From Planoprotostelium fungivorum (Eukaryota > Evosea > Variosea > Cavosteliida > Cavosteliaceae): a stretch of DNA of 64,000 bases. The position numbers were made by a program, and so were the translations under genes. Of the stretch, positions 23,603 through 35,672 are shown in pieces. The stretch is taken from positions 124,001 through 188,000 of the forward strand of contig MDYQ01000005.1 in NCBI GenBank assembly GCA_003024175.1, given 5' to 3'. Within the stretch, counting starts at the first letter, position 1. Every line of letters starts with the position of its first letter. The notes below the pieces were generated by a model. It made no database searches. It saw only the letters and a list, made by a program, of their open reading frames with translations, and had not been told where the DNA came from.

Positions 23603-24085
23603 ATCTGATCGTAGTTTAGGAGATACCGATGCATTCAACCCTGAGTAGGCCGTTCTGATGAGATTGAGAAGAGAATCAACTATCGGTATCACAGGATGAG
23701 AGATACTGGAATGAGTGCGGAAGGGAAGGGATATCGGAGATGACACCCCTGGATAAACTATCTTTTGTGTTATCCTCTTTCTTGAGACGGTATCGGAACG
23801 TATGATCGCTGAGAGGAACATGATCTTCATGTCACAATGATCAAGGAAAACAGAATAGTGTATCGAGGGTAACAATCAGAGGCTATAGAGGAGAAGAGAC
23901 GAAAGATGATGAAAATAGTTTCCTCGAGTTGAGTTCAACGATAGCTCACACAATGCCTTTCAATACCTTACTTGCCGGAAGGTTTATAACCGCCAGGATG
24001 TGTCTGTCATCCGGAAAGGAAACCTTCGCCTACAAATCTAGAACGCGGTCACGAGCTGCGTTCGCACCTCATTCTTTTCCACATC
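23603..24085. other. Intergenic, no gene seen
   Basis: This is the 3' flank of the seven-TM gene and the promoter of the cysteine protease gene. No frame with protein character on either strand. Confidence 0.45.
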
Positions 24086-25997
24086 ATGAACAGCCGCGTG
24101 GTGTCTCTATCGGTGTTGGCGCTCCTCATCGCAGTCGTCGCCGCGCTGTCGTCTGTAGAGCCTCTCAGTGTGCACCCTGAACCTCTCTATCTGGGGTCCC
24201 GCAAGAACATCTCTGAGGAGTTCAGAGAGTTCTGCCACAAGTTCAACAAGACATACAGCGCCGTCGAATACGTCAAGCGCCAGGCTATCTATGCCAAGAA
24301 GGTGGCCTCTATCGCCCTCCACAATGCCAAATACAAGTTGAAGGAGAAGGGATGGAAACAGGTGACGATGTGATCTCATTTTGTTCGCTTCTCACCCGTT
24401 GCAGGACATCAATCAGTTTGCCGACGAGACTTTAGAGGAATTCCTCGGTCATCTCGGATACCACAACAGAGGCAACACCAGCGAGGGCTCCGTCCCAGCA
24501 TCCGTCGCCTTCTCTAAGACGAAGAGATTCGACTCTGTCGATTGGAACGCTCGCGGAAAGCTCGGAAGGTGAGCACTCCCTCTCGGTGGTTCACCCTTCT
24601 CACCTCACGACAGAGTCAAGAACCAAGGAAGATGCGGATCATGGTGAGGACCATTCACCATCCATCTCATTTCATCCAACTCACGTCTCTTCTTCTCAGC
24701 TGGGCCTTTGGAACGACTGGTACCGTCGAAGCTTGCGTCAGTATCTCTACTGGACTGGCCGCACCCAGCCTCTCTGAGCAGCAACTCCAAGACTGCATGT
24801 TCTCTCGCACGTGTTCCCCCGGAGGTGGAGGTGGTGCCGATGCCATCGAGTGGGTCAAGAACAACGGCATCGTCTCCGATGCCGAGATTCCATACGTGAG
24901 CACCATCGTCCATCGTCACGAGATCTGATGTCTTCAGACCGAGAGCGATGGACAGTGTCACGGATCCGATAGAAGGTGGAGACCTTCTGGCAGAGTCCAC
25001 GGCAGCTCCGAAGACGATCTCCTTCGCATGGTCGGTGCTGGACCCGTTCTCATAGGCCTCAACGCAGATCTATTGCAGACCTACTCGGGTGGTGTCATCG
25101 ATGATGCAGGCCACGACAAGTCCAGAAACCACGCTGTCATCGTAACGTGAGTATTACCGTCCCAATCATTCGTGCCGGACCAATATTTCGTGCCGGACCA
25201 AACGATTGACCCCCACCAGCGGCTGGACCACCGACTGCGCCGGACGCTCCGACAGGTAGATCCGAATCTCCTCGAAATTTCAAACTCACCCCTCAGGTGT
25301 TGGATCTTGCGTAATTCTTGGGGTGAATGGTGGGGAGAGAAGGGCTTCTTCCGCGTCGTCATGGGACAGAGAGTCATCGGCCTCGGTGACGATTCAGACA
25401 TGCCCACCGGTTGCACTTCCCCTGATGGAGCTTCACGCCAGACTGAATACGGACCCATCGAGATGGGAGACCGCTGGGGTGGTGACCTGCCCAATCAACC
25501 ACTGCAGGCCGGCAGCGCTGAAGAATGCCAATCCAGTTGCTTCTACAACGACCAGTGCAACTCGGTGAGGCTCCATGGCACCGCGGAGCTTCCCACTGAC
25601 GCTGTCCCAGTGGGCCTACAACACTTGCGGTAGAGAGTGCTGGCTGAAGGGTAGTACGCCCGGTGCCGTGCCTGCCAATTGTAGAGCGGGAGGGATCATC
25701 ACCGCCCAACGTAGGGGAGGCAATGGAGCCAGGCAGGGACAATACGGACCGATCGAGATCCTAGATCGTCCAGGTAAAGACATGGACGGCAACCCGAGAA
25801 TCGCCAACAGCGCTGAAGACTGTCAATCTCAGTGCGCCAGGACCAAGGGCTGCAACGTCTGGGCCTTCGATACGTGTGGAAGGTGATGTTTCATAGGGAG
25901 GAGGAGTTGACCGGATGATAGCTTCTGTTGGTTCAAATGGGGAGATGTTCCAACGACTTCTCACAACTGTCGCGCCAGTGGAGTCATCCGCAAGTGA
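24086..25997 (+). CDS. Papain-family (C1A) cysteine protease with C-terminal PAN-type repeats
   Basis: A secreted or lysosomal protease made as a preproenzyme. ATG 24086 opens a signal peptide (MNSRVVSLSVLALLIAVVAA). The propeptide holds an I29-like inhibitor segment (FREFCHKFNKTYSAVEYVKR and QDINQFADETLEEFLG). The mature domain starts near FDSVDWNARGKLG. The active-site Cys is in KNQGRCGSCWAFGTTG, the catalytic His in SRNHAVIVTGW, and the Asn in LRNSWGEWWGEKG. Beyond the usual end come two Cys-rich repeats (CQSSCFYNDQCNSWAYNTC with ECWLKG; CQSQCARTKGCNVWAFDTC with CWFKWG), typical of PAN/apple modules that bind sugar or protein. The last exon ends VIRK, TGA at 25995-25997. Six or more short introns; the one near 25150-25220 has an internal direct repeat. 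Confidence 0.92.
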
Positions 25998-26066
25998 TGA
26001 TGGTGTCATCACAATAGACGTATGTTCTACAACGAGAGAAGAAATATGTTCCTGTACAATTTCCTT

Positions 26067-27823
26067 TTACTCGGTCCACTGCGTCGCCCACAGCTGCAAT
26101 ACCGTTGGACACCGGCTGTTCTTCACTCCCTCCTCTATCTGATTGTCCGTGACCAGAAGCTGACACTGTATGTACTCTCTCATCCGATTCAGAGTCACGT
26201 TCGACGTGTAATTAGACAACCCGTAGCTGTGCAGCGTCTCGAAATCGCGAAAGGAAGAAGACTTGTGCGTTCTCCTTCCGCCCAAAACTTCTTCGCTGTC
26301 ACAGAACTTGTCCCACTCGTGAAAGACATCTTCGAAGGAGAAGGTCTCCATGGATTTCGATTTGAGACGTTTCATCGCGATGAGAAGTCCCAATTGGGAG
26401 GTGGAGAGGGAGGAGATGATCTGTTGGGGGATGTCTTGCACTCGCTCGTCGTACGCGTCTTCGAAGAGGGGGAGGGTCAGGTGTCCCCTCCAGGATGCCA
26501 TGCCCAGTCGCTGTCATGACGATGAGGAGAGGTCATCATGATGAGAAGGTGTTAAGATGGTAATGTCGTGGTGATGAGAAGACATCGGTGATGAACGTGA
26601 TCATGATGTAAAGACTGCGGTGTGATGATGACATCATGGAGATTTGACTCACGATGATGTTGGCATAGAATTCGTTCTTATGATGAGTGTTCATCATCAG
26701 GGTGACAAACTGTCTGAAATCTGGTGTAGAACACAAGTCGTTCACTTGTTCTTCCCACGATTCTGGCTTGTAGCCGGCAGGCGAGAGGCTCCAGAAATGG
26801 AGGAGCTGCAGCTTCAGCATGGAGGCTACATCAAGTGGGGTGAGGGGGTAAAAATAGATCTCCTGAGGGGTAAATCTGGACCTCACTCTCTTCTCTAAGA
26901 GTTCCATGACATCCTATTTTTAGGTCAGGACGATTTGTGATGGGATCAGGTGATGAAGATCGCAGGGTGAGATGATGTGATGATGCAACGTTGCCGTGTG
27001 ATGTCATCGATGATGAGATATGACGAACGTGGGGTTGTGATGTGCTGATGACGTGATGATATAACGAACATGATGATGTGATGAACGAGTCGTGATGTGA
27101 CGTCTTGCGGAAGATGAGATGCTTCATCACTTACGATTCTGCAGGTGGTGGCGATGATGACCACATGACTTCGACTCCCCGAATGCAGCAAGTCGTTGAC
27201 AATAGAATAGAGCATCGTCTGTTTCTTTGGAATGGTCACAAACAGATCGAACTCTTCCAGCACGATGACGATGACCCTCTTTGCCCCTGCCGCATGGACA
27301 TGATCTTCTGAACCCGATCCATCATCGGATGTCTTCTGCGATGGATCTTGAACGTGAGATAGAAGTTGAGACAAGAATCGCAGCTGTACGTGTCGAGTGA
27401 GTGATGATGGAAGAGGAAATGTGGACGTCAGATGAGATCACACCTCTCTGACTTGGTTCTTGTCTACGATGATGCCACGCTTTCTCAATTGTCGCAGGGT
27501 TTCCCACTGTGCGTCTGATTCCTCGTGATGGTCTCTCCCATTCAACCAGATGTCGATCAGTTCCACGTCGCCTTCTTCTCTCAATTCTCGGATGACACTG
27601 TTGATCAACTGCATCGTCTGTCTCAATTTCGACAAAGACATGATGAAACTCACGGATGTCTTCCCAGAAGATCTAGGGCCAGTGAGAAGCGTCGAACGAT
27701 TCTGTCCCAAGTGGATGACTTCACGCAAGATCCGGTTCAATGTACTGCGACGATGATTAGAGCTCAGAAAACACTCACGTCTCACTTTCTGTTCTGTTCT
27801 AAACCGAATAACTCATATGGCAT
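26067..27823 (-). CDS. ORC4: Origin recognition complex subunit 4
   Basis: AAA+ subunit of ORC, which marks replication origins and loads MCM with Cdc6/Cdt1. From ATG 27823 (MPYELFGLEQNR), the first intron (about 27785-27745) leads to the Walker A segment LLTGPRSSGKTSVSF. Walker B is VIVLEEFDLFVTIPKKQTM, as in animal ORC4 (LDEFDLF), with the arginine/sensor block VVIIATTCR and LLEKRVRSRFTPQEIYFYP. The C-terminal winged-helix part contains QLGLLIAMKRLKSKSMETFS then FEDVFHEWDKF, and ends near 26067. Short introns lie around 27440-27380, 27120-26910 and 26650-26520; several are rich in GATGATG. Divergent to the F-box gene at 28033. Confidence 0.92.
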
Positions 27824-28032
27824 GGTGATGATCCTGGAAATATGCATATAATCGTCTGTCTTCACGGTGTTGTAGACAGGTTCAACTTTGAGAACGTGCG
27901 TGATCAGCATCAGAGTTGATGGTCAGAGCAACAAATGGCAGAAGAGCACGTGACTATCCTGTTGATAGCACACCGATCTTGACAGCAAAGGACGCTCCCT
28001 CTCAGAAGCAATTGAGAAGTAACAACACAGCG

Positions 28033-29030
28033 ATGGACAATCATCCAGTGTTTTGGAGAGATCGACAGCAACCCGAAGGACATCCACTAAACCTCGCCGT
28101 CAAAGTCTATTGCCTTCCACCTGAGGTCATGCTACAGTCATAGCATACATCTCTGACGCCTTCGACATCCTAGCTCTGGGAGCAACATGTAGAGCTTGGT
28201 ACCTCGTGACACTGGACAAAAAGACCTGGATGAAGAGGCTCAACACCAAACCCATCGATGGAGATGCACCGCTCCTGATGCACTGGCGTCCCCTCTTCTT
28301 CTCGACTTGTGTGTCCTTTGGATCTACCTTAGACTTCATCAACAGCCATTTTCCGGGGACGAACCTAACAAAGGTCAAGATCGATGCTCTACCATTCTCC
28401 ATACACGAATTTCGAAGACGGTTCGTAGAGCCGCTGGTTTCGCTCGACAGACACAGATTCCTATCTTACGCTACATGCGGCTTCAATTGGAGTAGCTCCT
28501 CCCCAAAGGATCCTCCCAACACCCCCCCTTGGCAGTCCAGCGGCTTTTCGCTGGACATGTCCCACCCTGATCGATGGGAATCATACCGACGATGGTTCGA
28601 AACTCATCTTGGCATCCTCAACCAAATGCAAGATTCCGCAGATCAGATGCGATCCGACGCCCTCGAGAAGGCCACACCCTTAAGAACACATATCCACAGC
28701 TCAATATCGTCGATGATGCTCAGGATTGGGCAACGAAACCGACTAGACCATATCGCAACGTCTATGACCCGGAGCTCCCCTTCAGGATTTATACACAGAA
28801 CATGGAGACATTCAGATACCGTCGTCCGGACCTTGGATGATCTGCTTCTCTTGACGCGAGAAAAGGAGTGGCAGATCATCCCGAAGATGCATGAAGGTCG
28901 TCCGTGTGTCATCCGTTTCGCTTTGGAGGGGATCAACAAGAGAAGAGGACCGGATTCCAATGCACCCATCTTTCAGAACGTGGAACAACTCAAGGCCACA
29001 GCTTGCTATGACCTCGATCAGCTCTTCTGA
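28033..29030 (+). CDS. F-box protein, reading frame disrupted
   Basis: The N-terminal exon from ATG 28033 ends in the F-box start CLPPEVMLQ. The rest of the F-box, IAYISDAFDILALGATCRAW, follows directly in another frame near 28140; a single missing base there would join them. A 274-codon open frame then runs to TGA at 29028-29030. Within it, 28685-28840 reads more like protein in a second frame (NIVDDAQDWATKPTRPYRNV, DPELPFRIYTQNMETFRYRR) before the first frame resumes (EKEWQIIPKMHEGRPCVIRF). The C-terminal half fits a substrate-binding region of no known family. No splice sites explain the switches, so this is either a young pseudogene or sequence error. F-box proteins link targets to SCF ubiquitin ligases. 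Confidence 0.55.
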
Positions 29031-29454
29031 AAAATAACGCGTGGTGATCATAAAAGAAGTTTGATGCATCATCGTGATATGGATCTACGTCACTGAGATC
29101 GACTCAGAGAAAGTTTCAGCTTGAGAACACAAACACCTCCCTCTCCCATATATGCGGATGAGCATCTTCGAGGACCTAGATCGGCTGAAAATGGCAGCGC
29201 TGTGGTTTGGAAACTTAAGAGTGAGAATCTTGAAGCAGAACAAAATGGATGCCTTGATAATTACAGAGAAGGATCTATTGGCTTGTATATTCTCGAAAGC
29301 TCAGTAACCCCACACCTCCTCTCACCACTCACAAAAAATTGCAACACATCAGCGTCGAATCATGCGGTGGAGCATGTTATACAGGTGTCCAAACATTCCC
29401 AATATGAGGATCACCGGATAGAAGCCGGCATAGACTACCAGCTGAATGAGATCA
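29031..29454. other. Intergenic between convergent genes
   Basis: An open frame exists on the plus strand (29121-29582) but it runs antisense into the coiled-coil gene, lacks a proper ATG near its start and shows no family resemblance. I see nothing else here. Confidence 0.4.
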
Positions 29455-30010
29455 TCAAAACATCGTCGCATGATGCATCACACGACTCACGTTTGGATCG
29501 CCTCGGGCTGGTATATCACCAAATTCGGCAGGTGCTACCGCACGTTCCACGTGATTGTTGGCGTTCTCCTTCAGAGATCTGATCTCATCTTCTAATGCTT
29601 GGCAACGGGCCTCGTACGTTGTGATCGTTTCTGCGTAGACTGCCAGTTTCTTCTTCAATTCTCGATTCGTGGATATCAATGCTGTCTTCTCCTCCTTTTC
29701 AAGTTAGGTAGAATGAGGGAAAACGTCTCACATCTTCTATACCGTGTGCCGCCCCTCTACTCGTTCGCGAAGTTAGTGGTGGAGGTAAGTCGAGTTCCAT
29801 CGCGGGACCTCTGTTTAGACGTGGGATCTGTGGTGGTCCGAAGCTTCCTCTTCCCTCCTTCTCTCCAGATGCCTCTTCCCTCCTCTTCGTCAGCTGTGTG
29901 TCCGCCGAGCTTGATACTACCCTCTTCTGATGTCTCTCTTGTTCGGCTAGCTCAGAGAATTCAGAATGAACCCCGGACAGGGATAATTTAGGTAGACCAC
30001 CGAGCTTCAT
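29455..30010 (-). CDS. Small coiled-coil protein, unknown
   Basis: Two exons. ATG 30010 starts a polar N-terminus (MKLGGLPKLSLSG) with a charged segment (TQLTKRREEASGEKEGRGSF) and a Pro-rich linker. An intron near 29748-29697 leads to a coiled coil of about 45 residues (NRELKKKLAVYAETITTYEA then LEDEIRSLKENAN) and a short tail ending HHATMF. The total is about 170 residues. Heptad spacing is regular, but there is no basic region before it to make it a bZIP. No family recognised. Confidence 0.5.
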
Positions 30011-30270
30011 CCCATGAGGCTATGGTCAAGTGATGGATGATGCGGCTGCGAAAATAAACCAACCACCTTTATTATTCATGTAACGCAAGTTAAATTTTGT
30101 GCAAAAACGGTAATTAGCGTGGACCGGTGATTCTAAATCGTATATACCTCCTACTTATGCTCCTGTTCTGCTGTATCGGTCATGTGAAGCTCTTTGAAGC
30201 TGTTCACAATGCATTTGTAGATTGAGATTTTTTCGATTTTCAACGTATCGGGCAACATCACCCAGGACAC

Positions 30271-32517
30271 ATGGATGATACAGAGGTGCCTGGTTATGAA
30301 GGGACACCAGACGTAACACCAGAAAGAGAGGTCAGGAATTGTTGAGGGTGATAGTATGTAATGAGATCAGGGGGAAAATGAGACAGGATCTCAAGTCGAA
30401 CCCACCTGGAGGTTAGAAATAGCAGTGAGCGAAGGCACCTTCGTCATCGATTGGTCGAATCACGTTGGCAAGAATGAAGATGAAGAGGCACAACTCCGTT
30501 CTACAGAAGAGGGTGAGAGCAAGCATTGATGCCTGTCCACCAATTTGACATTATTTCAACAGTGTCTGACGATTCGAATGATGATTCTGCATCAGATGGG
30601 AAAGAAGATTCCGAATCGGGTGATCAGTCCTCTTCTAACTTCCATCTCATGTAATTGTCAGAGATCCCCGGACGATCGAGTGAGAAGACAAAAGCCAATC
30701 GAATGGCCAAGTTGATGGGGAGAACCATGCTGGCTCATACCGACTACGGTTACGTCTCTGATGATGGTTTCATCGACGACAGCGATCTGGTGATCCGCAT
30801 GATGTCTACTCTTCAACTCACCGACACAGCCTGATCTCTCAACCGAGCCCTACAATGAAAATTTTGGAGAGTATTTCATTCAGACTCGTGATGAGATTCT
30901 GACGGATGATGGGTGAGAGACCTGTCATGTCTACACGTGATGCTGATGATGAGCTACAAGGAAGAGAGGAAAGCACGATGAGGATGATGGCTCAGTGTCA
31001 TCACGAAAGAGGAAAGTCGAGGTGATGGATGAGAGATGATGTAAAATACATGATGTGTCTGACTCGATCAAACAGTGTAGTAAAGGAGAGAAGAAAGAAT
31101 ACAAGAAGAAAAAGAAGGAAGAAAAGAAGGAAAAGAAGGGAGAAGAGAAAGAGAAGAAGAAACAGAAGAAATGCGAAAAGAAGGAAGAAAAGAGAGAGAA
31201 GAAGATGCAGAAGAAAGCCGACAAAGTTTATTCACACGTGGGGGAAAAAGTAGAGAAGAAGGAGAGGAAAGACATCGACAAGGCAGAGAAGAGAGACATA
31301 CTGAAGAGGATGAGAGAAGAACAAGGTTTAGACGAAAAAGAAGCAAAAAATCGATGGAAAGAGTTGTGCAGTCTGTCAGCAAGGGACCCAGACATATCGA
31401 AACTGATGGAAAAGCTGAGAGGAGAAGTAGTGAAAGGTGAAATCTCGTTGAGATTCCGTCGAAATTTCGATTGATCGTCGCAGTTCGAGTCGACAAGCAC
31501 AAGTGATGGATGATCACGTCGATCTACAACGCTGATCATCATCAGATTTCCCGCCTCCTGCGAGAGACTATTCCATCAGATATGCATAGAGAGCCGCAAG
31601 AAATACGGAATATTGACGAAGCCCATCATGGATGAGCTGACGACCATTTTCAAAGTGTACAAGCCTGGGAGTCTCAAGGTCTTCCAGTCTGATTGTAGAT
31701 GGCTGATGGGTGGCAGGCCAAGTTTCAAGACATGCAGAGGTGCCCCGCCAAGATCGAACAGCTCGGAAGACAATGTACAGAGAAGCGGAGGGAGATTGCG
31801 GATTTTATCGCGAGGTTCCCCACGCTCAAGCCGGAGATTTTTTACACCAATTCGATGAGTGAGACGTTCATCATGTCAATATGATATCATTGCGGATGAC
31901 ATCATAGTGATGATCAACATTACTCATCACGATCAACTGCATCATCTCATCACGATCGACTACATCATCTCATCACGATCTCGAATGTCTCACGATTTTA
32001 CACAGTGACGAGATCAGAGGAGGAGAGAAGAGAGGCCAACGTCTTAGAATCACTCGTCCTCGAATACTTTGAGCTCAAGACCAGCGAAAACAAACAGAAA
32101 CAACTGCGGCACAGTTGCTTTCCAGAAGAATTTCCCCTCTTCATTCCACTCACATTACTCCAGATCCACGCGGTTGCCTCTCAAGAGGTGATGATGATGA
32201 CATCATCTGCACGGCATCATCATGATCATGCATCTCACTTTCTGCAGCTGGCGATCCTGTGGGGGCCTGACATCGCCCTACGCTGTCCGAAACTGAGAGA
32301 GATGCACAAGATAGGGAAACAAAAATTTCTCGAAGAGGTAGGATCGACAAGTAGACGCACGCTGACGCGACACAAGATGGCACAGAAGAGACAAGATAAG
32401 AAGGTGGCCAAGGAGATGGAGAAGGCATCAGCTGGGAGGAGGAAGAGGATGGACAAGGAGGGAGTGACAAAGTCCATCGCTGCTCTCACGATCGATGAGA
32501 GTTCGGTAATACAGTGA
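30271..32517 (+). CDS. Ubinuclein/HPC2 homologue (HIRA histone-chaperone complex)
   Basis: Ubinuclein/Hpc2 is the scaffold of the HIRA complex that deposits histone H3.3-H4. The HIRA-related domain is recognisable near 30740-30895: an acidic core GYVSDDGFIDDSDL, an intron at 30788-30828, then a block ending ENFGEYFIQTRDEILTDDG, as in the family pattern FIDDSE ... GGFY. A long Lys/Glu tract follows (31090-31290). The middle domain has IESRKKYGILTKPIMDELTT and FKVYKPGSLK, then WQAKFQDMQRCPAKIEQLGR. The C-terminal part is helical and basic and ends at 32517. Start ATG 30271 gives MDDTEVPGYEGTPDVTPE. At least eight introns. One more short exon after 32517 is possible. Confidence 0.8.
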
Positions 32518-33041
32518 TGTGTTGAGATGGTTGAGAGTGATCGATAAGGTTTGAATGCTTCGACAGTGACATCTGACTCAGAGAGGGAACTGCCCTCTTC
32601 TGTCAACTCCACAACTGGTGATGAGATCGATCACCATCGTGGGTTCGTCGGTCATCAAGCATTTTTCAACCTTATGCTCCGAAGAGGAATCGTCATCAAC
32701 AGCCACGTCTATCGAAGGGCCTTTAAATTTTGCCTCGAAGGGCCAGAACAGTGCGTTGTAGATCGCCCGTTTGCAACGAACGATCGTTAAACTCGGTTGT
32801 TTTTATGATCGATCTACAACGTTGTAGATTTTCGAGAGTTTTCATACATTCTCTGTAGAAATCGCTAAAATTGTCCAAAAATCTTCTTATCACGGTGAAA
32901 AACGAACAAAAAGGCTCCGATTGGCCAGCAGAGGTTCCCATGGCAAAAGAGCTCTTTTTCAGAAAAATCACTAAAAATACAGAAAAAGGTACAAAAGGAG
33001 AGAAGTTCTACAGTTTATCGACATCTCAAAAGGCAAAAGAG
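32518..33041. other. 3' flank of ubinuclein gene with palindrome and tRNA-flank repeat
   Basis: No clear gene. It holds the perfect 18-bp palindrome ATCTACAACGTTGTAGAT at 32812-32829. From about 32959 it matches the flank of the second tRNA-Asp copy (CAGAAAAATCACTAAAAATA). An 80-codon open frame at 32551 lacks an independent start context and may be part of the ubinuclein 3' end. Confidence 0.45.
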
Positions 33042-33124
33042 CTCCCCGACCGGGAATTGAACCCGGGTCCCAAGCGATCTGCGTATTTGACAGGCTTGTA
33101 TACTCACCACTATACTATCGAGGA
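33042..33124 (-). tRNA. tRNA-Asp (GTC) with 11-nt intron, copy 1
   Basis: Folds as a full cloverleaf on the minus strand. Acceptor stem TCCTCGA/TCGGGGA with discriminator G; D-arm GTAT..GTAT; anticodon stem CAAGC/GCTTG with loop CTGTCA-C; T-arm CCGGG-TTCAATT-CCCGG. The anticodon GTC reads Asp codons. An 11-nt intron (AATACGCAGAT, plus-strand 33077-33087) sits after position 37, the standard site for nuclear tRNA introns. Without it the tRNA is 72 nt. The second copy at 56082 is identical, including the intron. Internal A and B boxes (TAGTATAGTGGT, GGTTCAATTCC) are intact. Confidence 0.93.
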
Positions 33125-33547
33125 GTGGTGAGCTTTCGCGCCCAACCTCGATGACAAAATGTGGACATGTCTTGCAGTGAAAGAGCCTGTGGGGAATTCA
33201 GACTGTATCACCGGTGATGTTCACTCTCATAGATGAGCAGCGATCGCTAGTATCAGATGCTTCCTGCATCATCACAGATATGCAGTCGGTGCACCACTAC
33301 TTCCAATGATATGTCCGTGGCGATGATTGAAAATTGACCCAAAACATCTCTTACATGCATCCATCCGCCTCATCACCTGCTCGATAACATCAAGTCGATC
33401 TCTGCAAGCCGCTGCGATGTTCATGGACCTCTCAATTTAAGTGAGAGATCCCCGCGTGCGAAGTCACGTGACCTGCCGTCTCTGTTTCGTGTCGTCAAAT
33501 CTTTCCATCAGGTCGCATGGCCGCCCGAATCCGCTCGTGGTGGCACA
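33125..33547. other. Intergenic, no gene seen
   Basis: This is the upstream flank of the minus-strand tRNA and of the ankyrin gene. A short plus-strand ATG at 33517 (MAARIRSWWHNDK) is open for only about 27 codons. Nothing else recognised. Confidence 0.4.
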
Positions 33548-35285
33548 ATGATAAGGATGTTGCTGCTAGGAGGTCCACTCGTGAGTCAAAATCGTTGCCA
33601 AAATGAGTCGCGTGACAGTGGAATAGGAGCATCTTCAACTGAAGAGACGAGTGCGCCCTCTCTGTTACCTATCACCCAGGACACAAAATTGAAGCGTCAC
33701 TCTTGTGAATGTTTTGTCGATTCTCTAATCTGATCACGATACAGACGATCTCACGCATCACTTGGCGGGTGCAGAACAACACGCGATTCAGAATCTTGTC
33801 GAGTGCATCGAGAGCAAGAATCATCAAGGGACATTCATCTTCTTCCAACTATTGGAATCAAAGTCGATCGTCCTCCCATCACCAACAACTGCCTCTCAAT
33901 TTCAAGAGGAAACGACCATGTTTGTACCGTTCTCTGGTTCGTGTCTCATTCAATATGACAGATGGAGACAAAGTTGTATGGATTGCGAAAAGTGCCCCAT
34001 CTGCATCAAGAGGAAGTCGAGGATGTCTAGATTCGGCGCTGCAGGGAACCTCCTGGGTATATGGCCAAACAATAAGAACAAGGGATACAATGGCCCCATC
34101 ATCCAGAGCAGCATCTTTCATCTTGCAACAGAGAGGAACTGCCATAAGACCTTATCGTTTCTATTGGAAAGATTGGACAAGAAGAGCAGCGTGTTGGCAA
34201 AGTGAGGCACTGTGACATCGTCTGCATGTCCACGTCGTCACATCATATGCACAGACTGATCTAGGTAGTTATCCATTGGATATATTGATGATGAAAGATT
34301 ACAAAGGAATGACTTGCCCCATGTTAGCCGTAGAAGGTGATCATCGTCAACATCTTCATCTGCATCTGATCGATCGGAGGCAATCATCTCGACGTGATGT
34401 CTGTATTATTGCGACACCATAGTGTCAACCTCTCTTACGAACAGTGTATGGAAGCAGTAGACCCAGATTGGTCAGAACATTCTCCTTTCACTTTTGCTCT
34501 GCAGGTGCGACATTGTCATCATCATCATCATCATCGCGTTCTTTCTGTAGAGAAGAGAGTGACATCGAATAGGAAGAGAAGATTGGGATGTGTGATGTCA
34601 TGATGAGAAGCAGACCGGAGGAATGTCTTCAAACTGGACCACAAGGAGAATCACCACTTCATCTCCTCATTCGAAAGGTGAGCTTCATCACGATGCCTAA
34701 TGAAGCATCATCACATCATCATCACATCATCATCACACATCATCACATCATCATCACATCATCTATTCTCTCCACTCGCAATATCTTAACGTCCACTCAC
34801 TCTCCACAGGACGCCCCAGAATCTTCTCTCATCCGTCTGCTCACCTACCCCCAATTCCTAGAAAAGAGACACGGTGGGAACCTCCACGGAGCGTCACCGC
34901 TTCATTACGCTTGCCTGTGGGGCGACCCCTCTCTGTTACCCCTCCTCCTCTACCACGGTGCAGACATCGAAGCGAGGGATTTTAAGGGCAGAACGCCCTT
35001 CCTGTGGGTCCTGCTGATGGGTTCGGGGGTGCTGAAACACGACGAGCTGATGACTGGCCTCGACGCAGAGAACGGAAAGAACCAAGTGAGTGATCGTGCG
35101 ATGATCGCGATGATCGAGATGGTGACACGATGATGCAGGTGGTGACATCATCCAGTCCACCGTACATGAAAGCATCTTACTTGGCGGCGAGAGGAGCAAA
35201 GAGGGACGTCAGAGATGATTACGGGAAGGATGCGAGAGATTATGTCGGGTCAACCGTCCTCTCTTATGTCTACGATGAAAGTTGA
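33548..35285 (+). CDS. Ankyrin-repeat protein with Cys cluster
   Basis: The N-terminal exon (from about 33548) is Ser/Thr-rich and splices near 33704-33744 to HHLAGAEQHAIQNLVECIES. A cysteine cluster, CMDCEKCPICIKRKSR, suggests a small zinc site. Ankyrin-like units follow: SIFHLATERNCHKTLSFLLE, PMLAVEGGNHLDVMSVLLRH (across an intron), LHGASPLHYACLWGDPSLLP then LLLYHGADIEARD and KGRTPFLWVLLMGSG, and finally YMKASYLAARGAKRDVRDDYGKDA. The protein ends VLSYVYDES, TGA at 35283-35285. At least six introns; those near 34700-34780 are CATCAC repeats. Ankyrin repeats bind proteins; no catalytic domain is seen. Confidence 0.65.
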
Positions 35286-35672
35286 TGTGCAGACGAGCGA
35301 CACGATGTTGATGACATGACGATCGGACGCGAAAGAGAGGGACGAGAAGGATCAGGAGCAGGAGGAATGACTAGTGAATATAGAGGATGGATCGATCGCA
35401 TCTATATATTTTTTTTGCCGAGATGAGTTGCGCAACATCGCATGCAGCTCGACTTGTTGAGAGGAACAGGAGGAGAGAGGGTAGCTCACCATCGCCGGTA
35501 GATTCGTTGATTTGATCAAAATGGATAAAGACATGTCTATCACAGATGGTTCTACAAATAAAGGCATCTGTCACAATTCTCACGTAAATTTCGGCCCGCT
35601 CATGACACAAGGCAGGTCACAATCACGACATCCAGCATCACGCACGACATTACGACGTACCAAACCAAAGAC
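35286..35672. other. Intergenic, AT-rich promoter-like stretch
   Basis: Contains a TATATATTTTTTTT run at about 35402-35415. A minus-strand frame at 35371-35610 is open but its predicted protein has no family character and it runs through this AT-rich run; not called. Confidence 0.4.

Noticed and set aside
29121-29582. Plus-strand 150-codon frame
   Set aside because: It overlaps the coiled-coil gene in antisense, begins without an ATG, and has no family character.
31068-31517. Minus-strand Ser/Leu/Phe-rich frame
   Set aside because: Antisense shadow of the Lys/Glu tract in the ubinuclein gene.
35371-35610. Minus-strand frame between the ankyrin gene and its neighbour
   Set aside because: It spans an AT-rich promoter-like run and has no protein character.
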